A DNA stretch of 64,000 bases from Geodermatophilus tzadiensis (GTDB taxonomy: Bacteria; Actinomycetota; Actinomycetes; Mycobacteriales; Geodermatophilaceae), in assembly GCF_003002915.1 (NCBI RefSeq), contig NZ_PVTG01000018.1, positions 1-64,000 of the forward strand. Direction: 5' to 3'. The notes below the pieces were generated by a model. That model was given only the letters and a program-made list of their open reading frames with translations. It did no database searches and was not told the DNA's origin. The position numbers and the translations under genes were made by a program. This document shows, in pieces, positions 7,467 through 17,440 of this stretch; within the stretch, counting starts at the first letter, position 1; the number at the start of each line of letters is the position of its first letter.

Positions 7467-10178
7467 TCAGGAGCCGGAGAGGTCCGTGCCGAGCGCCGCC
7501 CGGCCCGCCTCGAGACGGGCCACCGGCACGCGGAACGGCGAGCAGGACACGTAGTCCAGCCCGACCTCGTGGAAGAAGTGCACCGAGTCGGGATCGCCGC
7601 CGTGCTCTCCGCAGACGCCGAGCTTGAGGTCCGGCCGCGCCGACCGGCCCTCCTCGGTGGCGACCTCCACGAGCCGGCCGACGCCGGGACGGTCCAGCGA
7701 CTCGAACGGGGAGACGCCGAAGATGCCCTTGTCCAGGTAGGCGTGGAAGAACGCGGCCTCGACGTCGTCGCGGGAGAAGCCCCAGGTCATCTGGGTGAGG
7801 TCGTTGGTGCCGAAGGAGAAGAACTCGGCCGAGTGGGCGATCTCGGCGGCGGTGAGCGCCGCGCGCGGCACCTCGATCATCGTGCCGATGAGCACGTCGA
7901 GCTCGACGCCGCACTCCGCGAACACCGCCGCGAGCACCTGCTCGGACTCCTCGCGGATGGCCTCCAGCTCCTGCACCGCCCCGACCAGCGGGATCATGAT
8001 CTCCGGCCGCGGGTCACCACCGGCGCGCTTGCGCGCGCAGGCCGCCTGGGCGATCGCCCGCACCTGCATGGCGAACAGCCCCTTGACCACCAGGCCCAGG
8101 CGCACGCCGCGCAGCCCGAGCATCGGGTTCTGCTCGTGCAGCCGGCGGACGGCGGCCAGCAGCCGCAGGTTGGCCTCGTCCGGGTGTCCCTGCGCCTCGG
8201 CCACCGCCACCCGCACCGACAGGTCGGTGAGGTCGGGCAGGAACTCGTGCAGCGGCGGGTCGAGCAGCCGCACGGTCACCGGCAGCCCGTCCATCGCCTC
8301 GAAGATCTCGAGGAAGTCCTGCTCCTGCAGCGGCGCGAGCGCGTCGAGCGCGGCCTGCTTGTCCTCGTCGGTCTCGGCGAGGATCAGCTTCTCCACCAGT
8401 TGCCGCCGGTCGCCGAGGAACATGTGCTCGGTGCGGCACAGGCCGATCCCGCGGGCGCCGAAGCGCCGGGCACGGGCGGAGTCCTCGGGGGTGTCGGCGT
8501 TGGTGCGCACGTCCAGCCGTCGCGCGCCGTCGGCGTGGGTCAGCACCCGGTGCACGCTGCGCACCAGGTCGTCGGCCTCAGCGGAGTCCGGGTCGATCTC
8601 GCCCTCGAAGTAGCGGACGACGGCCGACGGCTCGACCGGCACCTCGCCCAGCCACACCCGGCCGGTGGACCCGTCGATGGAGATGACGTCGCCCTCCTCG
8701 ACGGTGACGCCGCCGGGCGCGGTGAAGCGGCGGTTCTTCGTGTCGACCTGCAGCTCCTCGGCGCCGCAGACGCAGGTCTTGCCCATGCCCCGGGCGACGA
8801 CGGCGGCGTGCGAGGTCTTGCCGCCGCGGCTGGTGAGCACGCCCTCGGCGGCGATCATCCCGGACAGGTCGTCGGGGTTGGTCTCCCGCCGGACCAGGAC
8901 GACCTGCTCGCCCCGGTCGGCCCACTGGACGGCGGTCTCGGACGAGAACACCGCCTTGCCGACGGCGGCGCCGGGCGAGGCGTTCATGCCCTGGGTGAGC
9001 TGGGTGGCGTCCCCACCGGAGACGAAACGCGGGAACATCAGCTGGGCGAGCTGGTCGCCGCTGACCCGCCGGACCGCCTCGTCCGTGTCGATGAGGCCCT
9101 CGTCGACGAGCTGGGTGGCGATGCGGAAGGCGGCGGCCGCCGTCCGCTTGCCCACGCGGGTCTGCAGCATCCAGAGCTTGCCGCGCTCGACGGTGAACTC
9201 GATGTCGCACAGGTCGCGGTAGTGCGACTCCAGCCTGCTCATGATCTCCATGAGCTCGCGGTAGGCGCCGGCGTCGATGCGCTCGAGCTCGGTCAGCGGC
9301 ACGGTGTTGCGGATGCCGGCGACGACGTCCTCGCCCTGCGCGTTCTGCAGGTAGTCGCCGTACACGCCCTGCTCGCCGCTGCCCGGGTCGCGGGTGAACG
9401 CGACGCCGGTGCCGGAGTCGGGGCCGAGGTTGCCGAAGACCATCGAGCACACGTTGACCGCGGTGCCCGCGTCGCTGGGGATGCGCTCGCGGCGGCGGTA
9501 GAGGACGGCGCGCGGGGAGTTCCACGAGTCGAAGACGGCGTTGATGGCCAGGTCCATCTGCTCGCGCGGGTCCTGCGGGAAGTCCCGGCCGGTGTGCTCG
9601 CGCACGATCGCCTTGAACCGGTCGACGACGTCGTGCAGGTGCTCGGCGTCGAGGTCGAGGTCGAGGTCGGTGCCCTGCTCGCGCTTGGCCTCGTCGAGGG
9701 CGTGCTCGAAGTGCTCGCCGTCGATGTCGAGCACCGTCTTGCCGAACATCTGGATCAGCCGGCGGTAGGAGTCCCAGGCGAAGCGGTCGCTGCCCGACTG
9801 CGCCGCCAGGCCCTGCACCGACTCGTCGTTGAGGCCGACGTTGAGGACGGTCTCCATCATCCCGGGCATCGAGGCCGCGGCCCCGGAGCGGACCGAGACC
9901 AGCAGCGGGTCCGACGGCTCGCCGAGGGTCTTGCCCATCGCCTTCTCCAGCGCGGTCAGGTGCTCCGTCACCTGGTCGGCGAGGTCGGGCGGGGTGCTGC
10001 CGTGCTCGAGGTAGAAGCGGCAGGCGTCGGTGGTGATGGTGAACCCCGGCGGCACCGGCAGCCCCAGGTTGGTCATCTCGGCGAGGTTCGCGCCCTTGCC
10101 GCCGAGCAGGTCCTTCTGTTCCTTGGAGCCCTCGCTGAAGTCGTAGACCCAGGTGGTCGTGCTCGTCCCGCTGCTCAC
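7467..10178 (-). CDS. ppdK: pyruvate, phosphate dikinase
   Basis: 903 residues, full length. It interconverts pyruvate + ATP + Pi and phosphoenolpyruvate + AMP + PPi. The N-terminal ATP-grasp domain starts with LLGGKGANLAEMTNLGLPVP. The swivelling phosphohistidine domain has GGKTSHAAVVARG at about residue 456 with the catalytic His. The C-terminal PEP/pyruvate barrel ends with GVCGEHGGDP, whose Cys856 is the catalytic acid. GTG start with GGAGG a few bases upstream. The 175-bp upstream region holds two copies of CAGACGTC. It lies just downstream of a dha/PTS operon that needs PEP, suggesting it helps to supply PEP during growth on dihydroxyacetone, glycerol or organic acids. Confidence 0.97.
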   Translation of the reverse strand: MSSGTSTTTWVYDFSEGSKEQKDLLGGKGANLAEMTNLGLPVPPGFTITTDACRFYLEHGSTPPDLADQVTEHLTALEKAMGKTLGEPSDPLLVSVRSGAAASMPGMMETVLNVGLNDESVQGLAAQSGSDRFAWDSYRRLIQMFGKTVLDIDGEHFEHALDEAKREQGTDLDLDLDAEHLHDVVDRFKAIVREHTGRDFPQDPREQMDLAINAVFDSWNSPRAVLYRRRERIPSDAGTAVNVCSMVFGNLGPDSGTGVAFTRDPGSGEQGVYGDYLQNAQGEDVVAGIRNTVPLTELERIDAGAYRELMEIMSRLESHYRDLCDIEFTVERGKLWMLQTRVGKRTAAAAFRIATQLVDEGLIDTDEAVRRVSGDQLAQLMFPRFVSGGDATQLTQGMNASPGAAVGKAVFSSETAVQWADRGEQVVLVRRETNPDDLSGMIAAEGVLTSRGGKTSHAAVVARGMGKTCVCGAEELQVDTKNRRFTAPGGVTVEEGDVISIDGSTGRVWLGEVPVEPSAVVRYFEGEIDPDSAEADDLVRSVHRVLTHADGARRLDVRTNADTPEDSARARRFGARGIGLCRTEHMFLGDRRQLVEKLILAETDEDKQAALDALAPLQEQDFLEIFEAMDGLPVTVRLLDPPLHEFLPDLTDLSVRVAVAEAQGHPDEANLRLLAAVRRLHEQNPMLGLRGVRLGLVVKGLFAMQVRAIAQAACARKRAGGDPRPEIMIPLVGAVQELEAIREESEQVLAAVFAECGVELDVLIGTMIEVPRAALTAAEIAHSAEFFSFGTNDLTQMTWGFSRDDVEAAFFHAYLDKGIFGVSPFESLDRPGVGRLVEVATEEGRSARPDLKLGVCGEHGGDPDSVHFFHEVGLDYVSCSPFRVPVARLEAGRAALGTDLSGS

Positions 10179-10353
10179 CGCGCACCTCCGCGCTCGTCCG
10201 CCGGCTGGTCGTTCCCCACCGGGGACGGCGCCGGGGGTCGCCCGCCACGCCTCCGCTGGGGGCTCCGATCACGACGGTGTGCCCAGACGTCTCAGACGTC
10301 CGCTCGGAGCAGGACAGTGATGGTGGCCTACCGGCGAGGGACACGCCAGCCCG

Positions 10354-12836
10354 TCACGCGTCAGGAGCCGGGCGTGACCGGACTCCCGGTCCGTCCGCGA
10401 CGGCGGCGCGGACCAGCGCCCGGACCTCCGCCGCGCCGGCCGCGGCCAGGCACCGCCGCGCCAGCTCGGCGCACGCGCCGGAGTCGAGCCGCCGGACGGC
10501 GGCCTTGACGGTGGGCACCGCCGACGGCGCGACGCTGAGCTCCCGGACGCCGAGGCCGACGAGCACGGGGACGGCGGCGGGGTCGGCGGCGGCCTCCCCG
10601 CACACCGACACCGGCACCCGGCCGGCCGCGCGGGACGCCGTCTCGCCGACCAGGCGCAGCACGGCCGGGTCGAGCGGGTCGGCGAGGGCGGCCAGCGCCG
10701 GGGAGCCGCGCTCGGCGGCCAGCGTGTACTGGGTGAGGTCGTTGGTGCCGATGCTCAGGAAGTCGACGTGGGGCAGGAACGCCTCGATGTTCAGGGCGAC
10801 CGCCGGCACCTCGACCATGACGCCGACCCGCAGCCCGTCGGGCACCGGGCCGGGGGCGGCGGCCTCGGTGAGCAGCCGGCGCACCGCGAGGACCTCCTCG
10901 ACGACGGTGACCATGGGGACCATCAGCCGCACGGGCCCGTGCCGGGCGGCCCGGCAGACGGCGGCGAGCTGGGTGCGCAGCAGGTCCGGCCGGGTGAGCG
11001 ACAGGCGCAGGCCGCGGACGCCGAGGAACGGGTTGGCCTCCGCCGCCTGCGGCCAGTAGCGCAGGGGCTTGTCCCCGCCGACGTCGAGCGTGCGGACGGT
11101 CACCGGGCGTCCGGCGAGCGCGTCGAGCACCGCCGCGTACTCGCGCTCCTGCTCCTCGGCCGTGGGGGGCCGGTCGCGGTCGAGGAAGAGGACCTCGGTG
11201 CGGAGGAGGCCCACGCCGTCGGCGCCGGCCGCCGCGGCGGCCCGGGCGTCGGTCACCGACCCGACGTTGGCGCTCACCGCGACCCGCCGGCCGTCCCGGG
11301 TGACCGCCTCGCGGGGAGCCTCGGCGGCGTCCCGCGCGCGCCGGTCGGCGAGCTCCCGCCGGCGGGTGCGGTACTCCTCCGCGACGGCGGCCGGCGGGTC
11401 GACGAGGACGCGCCCCTCGGTGCCGTCGACCACCAGCGGCGTGCCGTCCGGGACGTCGAGCAGGCCGGGCCCGGCGGCGACGACGGCCGGGATGCCGAGG
11501 GCGCGGACCAGGATCACGGCGTGCGCCGTCGGGCTGCTCCCGGACAGCACGACACCGAGCACCCGCCCCGGGTCGAGGGCGCCGGCGAGGGCGGGCGTGA
11601 GGTCCTCGGCGACGAGCACGCCGTCGACGTCGACGTCGTGCACCGGGGCCTGCCCGGCGAGGACGCGCAGCACCTGGTCCCCCACCGCGCGCACGTCGGC
11701 GGCCCGTGCCCGCAGGTACGGGTCGGGCAGCGCCGCCCACTGCGCCTCCAGGGCGGTCACCGCCCGCGCCCACGCCCCGGCGGCCGACGTCCCCGCGTCG
11801 GTGCCCGCCCGGGCCGCGCCGGTCAGCTCGGCGTCGTCGAGCAGGAGGAGGTGCGCGTCGAAGACGCCGGCCTGCCCGGGACCGGTGCGGTCGCGGGTGC
11901 GCCGCACGTCCCGCCGCACCGCGGCGAGGGCGTCGGCCAGCCGGCGCTCCTCGTGCTCCGGCGGCCCGGCGGGGCGCTCGTCGACCGGGACGGGGACGGC
12001 GCGCAGGCGGACGGCGGGACCGATCGCGATGCCGGGCGAGGCCGGCAGCGGTCCCGCCGACGGCGCCGGGTCCGGTCGCTCCCCGTCCGGGTCGGGGGCC
12101 TCGTCGAAGGCGCGGGCCGCCAGCGCCAGCACCCGGTCCACGGCCTCGCGGGCCTCCGGGCCGGCCGCGGCGACCTCGACCTCGTGGCCGCGCAGGGCGC
12201 CCAGGGTGGCCACCCGGCTGAGGCTCCCGGCCGGGACGGGTCCGGCGCCGGTGGTCAGGTTGCGCACCGTGACGTCGGCGTCGAGCCGGCGCACCTCGCC
12301 GACCAGCCGGGCGGCGGGGCGGGCGTGCAGGCCGTGCGGGTTCGCCACCACGAAGGACCCGGTCAGCCGGCCGTCCGCGGCCGGAGCCGGCTCCCCGTCA
12401 GGGGCGGTGCCCAGGTGGGTGTCCTTCGCCAGCAGCGCGGCCCGGGCCTCCGCGGCGACCTCCGCCCGGTCGGCCCCGCCGGCCGCGACCACCGAGGCCA
12501 CCAGCAGCCCCTCCACCAGCGGCGCCGGGGAGAGGACGACGCGCTCGCGCACGTCGTCGGGCAGCAGCTCCAGCGCGAGCTCGGCGCTGAGCACGGCGCT
12601 GCCCACGTCCATGAGCACCACGACACCGTCGCCGTCGTCCACCTCCTCGACCGCGGCGGCGATCCGGACGGCGTCGGTGCCGAACGTCGACTCGTCCAGC
12701 CCGGCGGCGACCGCGGTGCGCGCCGGCCGGCCGGAGACCACCTCCGCGGCCAGCCCGACCGCGGCCTCGGCGAGCGCCCGGCTGTGCGACACCACGACGA
12801 TCCCGACGCGGGACCCGCCGGCGGCGCGCGGTGCGC

Positions 12837-12840
<4 letters not shown>
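10354..12840 (-). CDS. dhaM: DhaM-HPr-enzyme I fusion phosphotransferase
   Basis: 828 residues carrying the whole phosphorelay from PEP to dihydroxyacetone kinase in one chain. Residues 10-140 are the EIIA-Man-type DhaM domain (VGIVVVSHSRALAEA with phosphorylated His19). Residues about 155-245 are an HPr domain (NPHGLHARPAARLV, phospho-His in GLHARP). From about 260 on is enzyme I: ASPGIAIGPAVRL, the swivel domain with SPTAHAVILVRALGIP, the DVGGDKPLRYWP element, and VSVCGEAAADP near the C-terminus. GTG start overlaps dhaL by four bases. In the family, DhaM passes phosphate to ADP bound by DhaL. The fused HPr and EI make the system independent of general PTS proteins. Confidence 0.95.
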
Positions 12841-13487
<647 letters not shown>

Positions 13488-13490
13488 CGC

Positions 13491-14492
13491 TCAGACCCCC
13501 CACCGCAGGGCGGGGGTGCGCACGGGGGCGTCCCACAGCGACAGGAGCTCGTCGTCGACCCGCAGCAGCGTCACGGACGAGCCGGCCATGTCCAGCGAGG
13601 TGATGTAGGGCCCCACCAGGGACCGGGCGACGTCGAGGCCGGAGCCGGTGAGGATGCGGTGCACCTCGTTGTAGAGCACGTACAGCTCGAGGAGCGGGGT
13701 GCCGCCGAGCCCGTTGACGAAGCAGAGCACCCGGTCCCCGCGGCCGAAGGGCAGGTCGGCCAGGACCGGCTCGACGAGCATCGCGGCGATGTCGCGCGCC
13801 GGCGCCAGCGGCACCCGCTCCCGCCCGGGCTCGCCGTGGATGCCGACGCCGAGCTCCATCTCGCCCTCGCCGAGCTCGAACGTCGGGTGGCCCACGGCCG
13901 GCACGGTGCAGCTGGTCAGCGCCACGCCCATGCTCCGGCCGTTCGCGTCCACCCGGCGGGCCACCTCGGCGACCTCGTCGAGGGACCGGCCCTGCTCGGC
14001 CGCCGCGCCGGCGATCTTCTCCAGCAGCACCGTCACGCCGACGCCGCGGCGGCCGGCCGTCCAGGTGCTGTCCTGGACGGCGACGTCGTCGTCGGTCACC
14101 ACCGCCACCACGCGCGAGCCGGTCTCGGACTCCGCGAGCTCCGCGGCCATCTCGAAGTTCATGACGTCGCCGGTGTAGTTCTTCACCACGTGCAGCACGC
14201 CGGCGCCGCTGTCGGCGAGCTTCGTCGCGGCCAGCACCTGGTCGGGCACGGGGGAGGTGAACACCTCGCCGGCGCACGCCGCGTCGAGCATGCCGAGCCC
14301 GACGAAGCCCCCGTGCAGCGGCTCGTGCCCGGAGCCGCCGCCCGACACCAGACCGACCTTGCCCGGCCGCGGCAGGTCCGCCCGGTGGACGACCCGGTTG
14401 GCGTGGTCCACCCGCAGGTCGGGGTGCGCGGCCTCGATGCCGGCGAGCGCCTCGGGGACGACGTCCGCGGGGTCGTTGATCAGCTTCTTCAT
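13491..14492 (-). CDS. dhaK: dihydroxyacetone kinase, substrate-binding subunit
   Basis: 333 residues from ATG 14492, with GAGGAG upstream; a longer frame to 14567 has no start signal. DhaK binds dihydroxyacetone covalently through a histidine as a hemiaminal. The active-site His is in ELGVGIHGEPG (about residue 215), and the SGGGSGHEP loop near residue 50 closes the site. VVKNYTGDVMNFEMA is also diagnostic. First gene of the dhaK-dhaL-dhaM operon. No dedicated DhaR/DhaS regulator is seen nearby, so control is unknown. Confidence 0.95.
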   Translation of the reverse strand: MKKLINDPADVVPEALAGIEAAHPDLRVDHANRVVHRADLPRPGKVGLVSGGGSGHEPLHGGFVGLGMLDAACAGEVFTSPVPDQVLAATKLADSGAGVLHVVKNYTGDVMNFEMAAELAESETGSRVVAVVTDDDVAVQDSTWTAGRRGVGVTVLLEKIAGAAAEQGRSLDEVAEVARRVDANGRSMGVALTSCTVPAVGHPTFELGEGEMELGVGIHGEPGRERVPLAPARDIAAMLVEPVLADLPFGRGDRVLCFVNGLGGTPLLELYVLYNEVHRILTGSGLDVARSLVGPYITSLDMAGSSVTLLRVDDELLSLWDAPVRTPALRWGV

Positions 14493-14600
14493 GACCGGGG
14501 CTCCTCGTCGGGTCGCAGATGGGGACGTGCTGGTGGCAGTGGACACCCACCAGCCGTCCGCCCGCACCCGTCGCGACGCCGGCGCCCGGTCGCGGGCCCG

Positions 14601-14996
14601 TCAGGCGACGACGGCGAACCCGACGACGGCGAAGACGAGGGTGAGCAGGCAGACGAGGATGCCGACGTAGAGGCCGGTGCGGTTCACCGGCGAGGGGGCC
14701 GGCGAGCGGTAGTCCGGGAAGCCGCTGGCCAGCGCGCCCTGCGGCAGCCGCGGGGCCTGCTGGGGCGTCGGCGCGAACTGCGGCCGCGGCGGCAGCTGCA
14801 CCTGGCCGGGGTGCACCACCTGGGTGGGCGCGGCGGGCTGTGGCACGGCGGAGCGGGGCACGGCGGAGCGGGGCACGGGCGGCTGCGGCGGGGCCGGGAC
14901 GGCGGCCGGTGGGTACGGCGCCGCAGGGACCGGCGGGTAGGAGGCGTACTGCCCGGCCGGGGCGTATGGCGCCGGCTGGTGGGGCGGCTGCGACAA
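14601..14996 (-). CDS. proline-rich protein with C-terminal membrane anchor
   Basis: 131 residues from TTG 14996, preceded by GAGAGGAA. About 95 residues of Pro/Ala/Gln-rich low complexity (YPPVPAAPYPP; repeated PRSAV units) lead into one C-terminal hydrophobic helix (GLYVGILVCLLTLVFAVVGF). Tail-anchored topology places the proline-rich part in the cytoplasm, where it could bind SH3-like or WW-like partners or simply act as a spacer. No catalytic domain. Faces the dha operon on the same strand but is 108 bp away. Confidence 0.65.
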   Translation of the reverse strand: MSQPPHQPAPYAPAGQYASYPPVPAAPYPPAAVPAPPQPPVPRSAVPRSAVPQPAAPTQVVHPGQVQLPPRPQFAPTPQQAPRLPQGALASGFPDYRSPAPSPVNRTGLYVGILVCLLTLVFAVVGFAVVA

Positions 14997-15109
14997 CGTC
15001 GTTCCTCTCGAGCAGGACCCGCCGGACCTCCGGACGGGCGGCGCACATGGTGACAGCCGCCCCCCGGGGGCGCCAGGGATCCCGTCGCGCCTCGGTGTGC
15101 GCTCCCCGG

Positions 15110-15580
15110 TCAGCCCGCGGGCGAGCTGCCGCAGACGCGCGGGCCGTCCTCGAGGACGACGGTCAGCGTGGTCTCGGTGCTCGCGGCGCCGTCGTCCCAG
15201 CGGACGCGGACCTCCTGCGAGTCCTGCCCGTCGAGCTCGCCGGGCTGCACGCCGACCACCTCGCCGGTGCCCGACGGGACGTACTCGAGCGCCCGCTCCC
15301 CCGCCTCGAGGCCCTCCTCCTCGGCCCGGTCCCGCTCGGCCTCGCACAGCAGCTCGCCGGCGGTCTCGGTGTCCCCGGCCTCCAGGGCGGCCAGATAGAC
15401 GCCGACCACCTCGCGGGCCTGGTCCTCGGCGGAGCCCTTGACCAGCGGCAGGGCCACCACCGCGGCCACCGCGACCGCGGCCGTGCCGCCCAGCATCCCG
15501 ATGATGAACCTGTTGCGGGTGCGCGGTTTCCCGGTGTGCAGCGCCTCCGGGCCCTCGTCGTACAGGTAGGGGCCGCTCAT
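15110..15580 (-). CDS. hypothetical membrane-anchored protein with NTF2-like domain
   Basis: 156 residues. A short cytoplasmic N-terminus (ALHTGKPRTRNR) precedes one membrane helix (FIIGMLGGTAAVAVAAVVAL). The extracytoplasmic part (QAREVVGVYLAALEAGDTETAGELLC ...) follows the helix-then-sheet order of NTF2-like/DUF4878 domains, with two cysteines (LLCEAE and PRVCGSS) that may form a disulfide. Start ATG overlaps the dusB stop (ATGA), so it is translationally coupled to dusB. Ligand unknown. Confidence 0.7.
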   Translation of the reverse strand: MSGPYLYDEGPEALHTGKPRTRNRFIIGMLGGTAAVAVAAVVALPLVKGSAEDQAREVVGVYLAALEAGDTETAGELLCEAERDRAEEEGLEAGERALEYVPSGTGEVVGVQPGELDGQDSQEVRVRWDDGAASTETTLTVVLEDGPRVCGSSPAG

Positions 15581-16740
15581 CCGCCGCTCGTCTCCAGTTC
15601 GGCGCCCGCCGGCGGGCGCGGGTCGTCGCGGTCGTCGAGCCAGCCCTCGGGCAGCGCCACCGGTCGCGGGCTGCTGGTGCGCCCGCGGGGCCCGCCGAGG
15701 ACCGCCGTCGGGTAGGGCTGGTCCTCGATCCGGTCGAGCAGCCCGGCCAGCTCGTCGAGCGAGCCGACCATGGCCAGCGCGCGGCGCACGTCGGAGCCGA
15801 CCGAGAAGCCCTTGAGGTACCAGGCGACGTGCTTGCGGAAGTCGGTGCAGCCGTGCAGCTCGCCCTGCTCGGCCGACAGCAGCTGCGCGTGCCGGAGCAT
15901 GACCGCGGCCACCTCGCGCAGCGTCGGCAGCGCCCGCCGGGTCTCCCCCGCGAAGGCGGCGGCCAGGTCGCCGAACAGCCACGGCCGGCCCAGGCAGCCG
16001 CGGCCGATGACGACGCCGGCGCACCCGGTCTCGCGGACCAGCCGCAGTGCGTCGTCGGCCTCCCAGACGTCGCCGTTGCCCAGCACCGGGATGTCGACGC
16101 TCTCCACCAGGCGGGCGATCGGCGCCCAGTCGGCGGTGCCGCTGTAGAGCTGGTCGGCGGTGCGCCCGTGCAGGGTGATCGCGGCGGCGCCCTCGTCCTG
16201 GGCGATCCGGCCGGCGTCGAGGTAGGTGACGTGGTCGGCGTCGATGCCGATGCGGGTCTTGACCGTCACCGGGACGTCGCGCGCCGCGCGGACGGCGGCG
16301 CGCACGATGTCGCGGAAGAGCACGCGTCGCCACGGCAGCGCCGAGCCGCCGCCCTTGCGGGTCACCTTGGGCACCGGGCAGCCGAAGTTGAGGTCGACGT
16401 GCGCGGGGCGGACGCCGGCGACCTGCTCGTCGACGAGCATCTCCACCGCGCGCCCGACGGTGGCCGGGTCGACGCCGTAGAGCTGCACGGAGAACCCGGC
16501 CGCCGCCTCCTCGGGCGTGGCCCGGATCATCCGCAGGGTCTTCTCGTTGCGCTCGACCAGCGCCCGCGTGGTGATCATCTCGCACACGTAGAGGCCGGCG
16601 CCGAACTCGCGGCACAGCGTCCGGAACGCGGGGTTGGTGATGCCCGCCATCGGCGCGAGCACCACCGCGGGGTCCACCGTCAGCGGCCCGAGCCGCAGCG
16701 GCGGCAGCGCCGTCGACGTCGGCTCGAGGGTGGCGGTCAC
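15577..16740 (-). CDS. dusB: tRNA-dihydrouridine synthase
   Basis: 387 residues from GTG 16740. It reduces uridines in the D-loop of tRNAs using FMN and NADPH. The FMN-binding TIM barrel starts with PAVVLAPMAGITNPAFRTL. The catalytic cysteine lies in NFGCPVPKVTRKGGGSAL, where it protonates the uracil ring. VTVKTRIGID and ITLHGRTADQLYSG are further family blocks, and NGDVWEADDA marks the phosphate-binding loop. The C-terminal helical domain binds tRNA. Frame extends upstream to 16875 but that part has no start signal. Confidence 0.96.
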   Translation of the reverse strand: MTATLEPTSTALPPLRLGPLTVDPAVVLAPMAGITNPAFRTLCREFGAGLYVCEMITTRALVERNEKTLRMIRATPEEAAAGFSVQLYGVDPATVGRAVEMLVDEQVAGVRPAHVDLNFGCPVPKVTRKGGGSALPWRRVLFRDIVRAAVRAARDVPVTVKTRIGIDADHVTYLDAGRIAQDEGAAAITLHGRTADQLYSGTADWAPIARLVESVDIPVLGNGDVWEADDALRLVRETGCAGVVIGRGCLGRPWLFGDLAAAFAGETRRALPTLREVAAVMLRHAQLLSAEQGELHGCTDFRKHVAWYLKGFSVGSDVRRALAMVGSLDELAGLLDRIEDQPYPTAVLGGPRGRTSSPRPVALPEGWLDDRDDPRPPAGAELETSGG

Positions 16741-16777
16741 GACGCCCAGGGTAGGTCGCGGCCGGCCGTGGCCGGGG

Positions 16778-17197
16778 TCACCCGCGGGGTCGGCCGGAGG
16801 TGTCCGGCACGGTCCGCAGCCCGGTGTGCCGCGCCAGGACGGCGAAGTCGCGGTCGCGGTGCAGCACACCGACACCGTGCCGCAGCGCCACGGCGGCCAC
16901 CACGCAGTCGTTCAGCGAGCGCGGCGTGTCCCCCGCCCGCCGGCAGGCCCGGTACAGGGCGGCCGCGGTCTCCGCGTCGACCGGGGACTCCTGCCGGAGG
17001 AGCTCGGCGCCGGCGAGGAAGCGGGCGAGCTGCCCGGCGCGCTCCTCGTCGGTCGTCCCGGCGAGCACCTCGAGGAGCACGACGTCGGTCGCGGCCGCCT
17101 CCCCGTCGGCGATGAGCGCGTGGAGCAGGTCGGTCTCGATCCCCCCGTCCCCGCGCAGGTAGGCGGTCCACACCGACGAGTCGACGAGGACGGTCAC
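16778..17197 (-). CDS. vapC: VapC-like PIN-domain toxin ribonuclease
   Basis: 139 residues. PIN-domain RNases cut tRNA or rRNA and use four acidic residues around Mg/Mn. Visible here: D6 in VLVDSSVW, an acidic residue in VVLLEVLAG (about 43), D in SLNDCVVAAVA (about 97) and D in HRDRDFAVLA (about 116). Length and order are typical of VapC. GTG start overlaps the antitoxin stop by four bases (GTGA). The downstream region is dusB in the same direction but separated by the dusB promoter. Confidence 0.92.
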   Translation of the reverse strand: MTVLVDSSVWTAYLRGDGGIETDLLHALIADGEAAATDVVLLEVLAGTTDEERAGQLARFLAGAELLRQESPVDAETAAALYRACRRAGDTPRSLNDCVVAAVALRHGVGVLHRDRDFAVLARHTGLRTVPDTSGRPRG

Positions 17198-17427
17198 CGG
17201 TCGACCGGCTCCCCGGCCTCCCCGCGGCGGAGCGCGTCGAGGTCGCCCTCCCACCCGCTGCCGCGCATGGCGTGCATCTCGCGCGGGCTCATGGGCGCCG
17301 CGCTGACCTGCCGGAGGGCGGAGTCGACGGCGTCCTTCTTGGGGCGCAGCCCGTACCGCCGCATGACCCGGTCGACCAGGTCGTCGTCGATGTCGATGTT
17401 GGTCCGGCCCGCGAGGACCCCGTACAC
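17194..17427 (-). CDS. vapB: VapB-like antitoxin
   Basis: 77 residues from GTG 17427; the frame is open further upstream but the inverted repeat at the start and the family length argue for this start. The N-terminus RTNIDIDDDLVDRVMRRYGL is the ribbon-helix-helix-type DNA-binding motif of VapB antitoxins, and KKDAVDSALRQV continues it. The C-terminal tail (DALRRGEAGEPVDR) would wrap around the toxin. Coupled to vapC. Autoregulation through the palindrome at 17421-17440 is likely. Confidence 0.88.
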   Translation of the reverse strand: MYGVLAGRTNIDIDDDLVDRVMRRYGLRPKKDAVDSALRQVSAAPMSPREMHAMRGSGWEGDLDALRRGEAGEPVDR

Positions 17428-17440
17428 ACCGAGGTGTACG
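17421..17440. promoter_or_regulatory. inverted repeat at the vapB start, candidate operator
   Basis: Arms CGTACAC and GTGTACG pair perfectly across a 6-bp spacer (ACCGAG) and overlap the vapB start codon. VapB-VapC complexes bind such palindromes to repress their own promoter. Position and symmetry fit, but no binding data exist. Confidence 0.6.
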
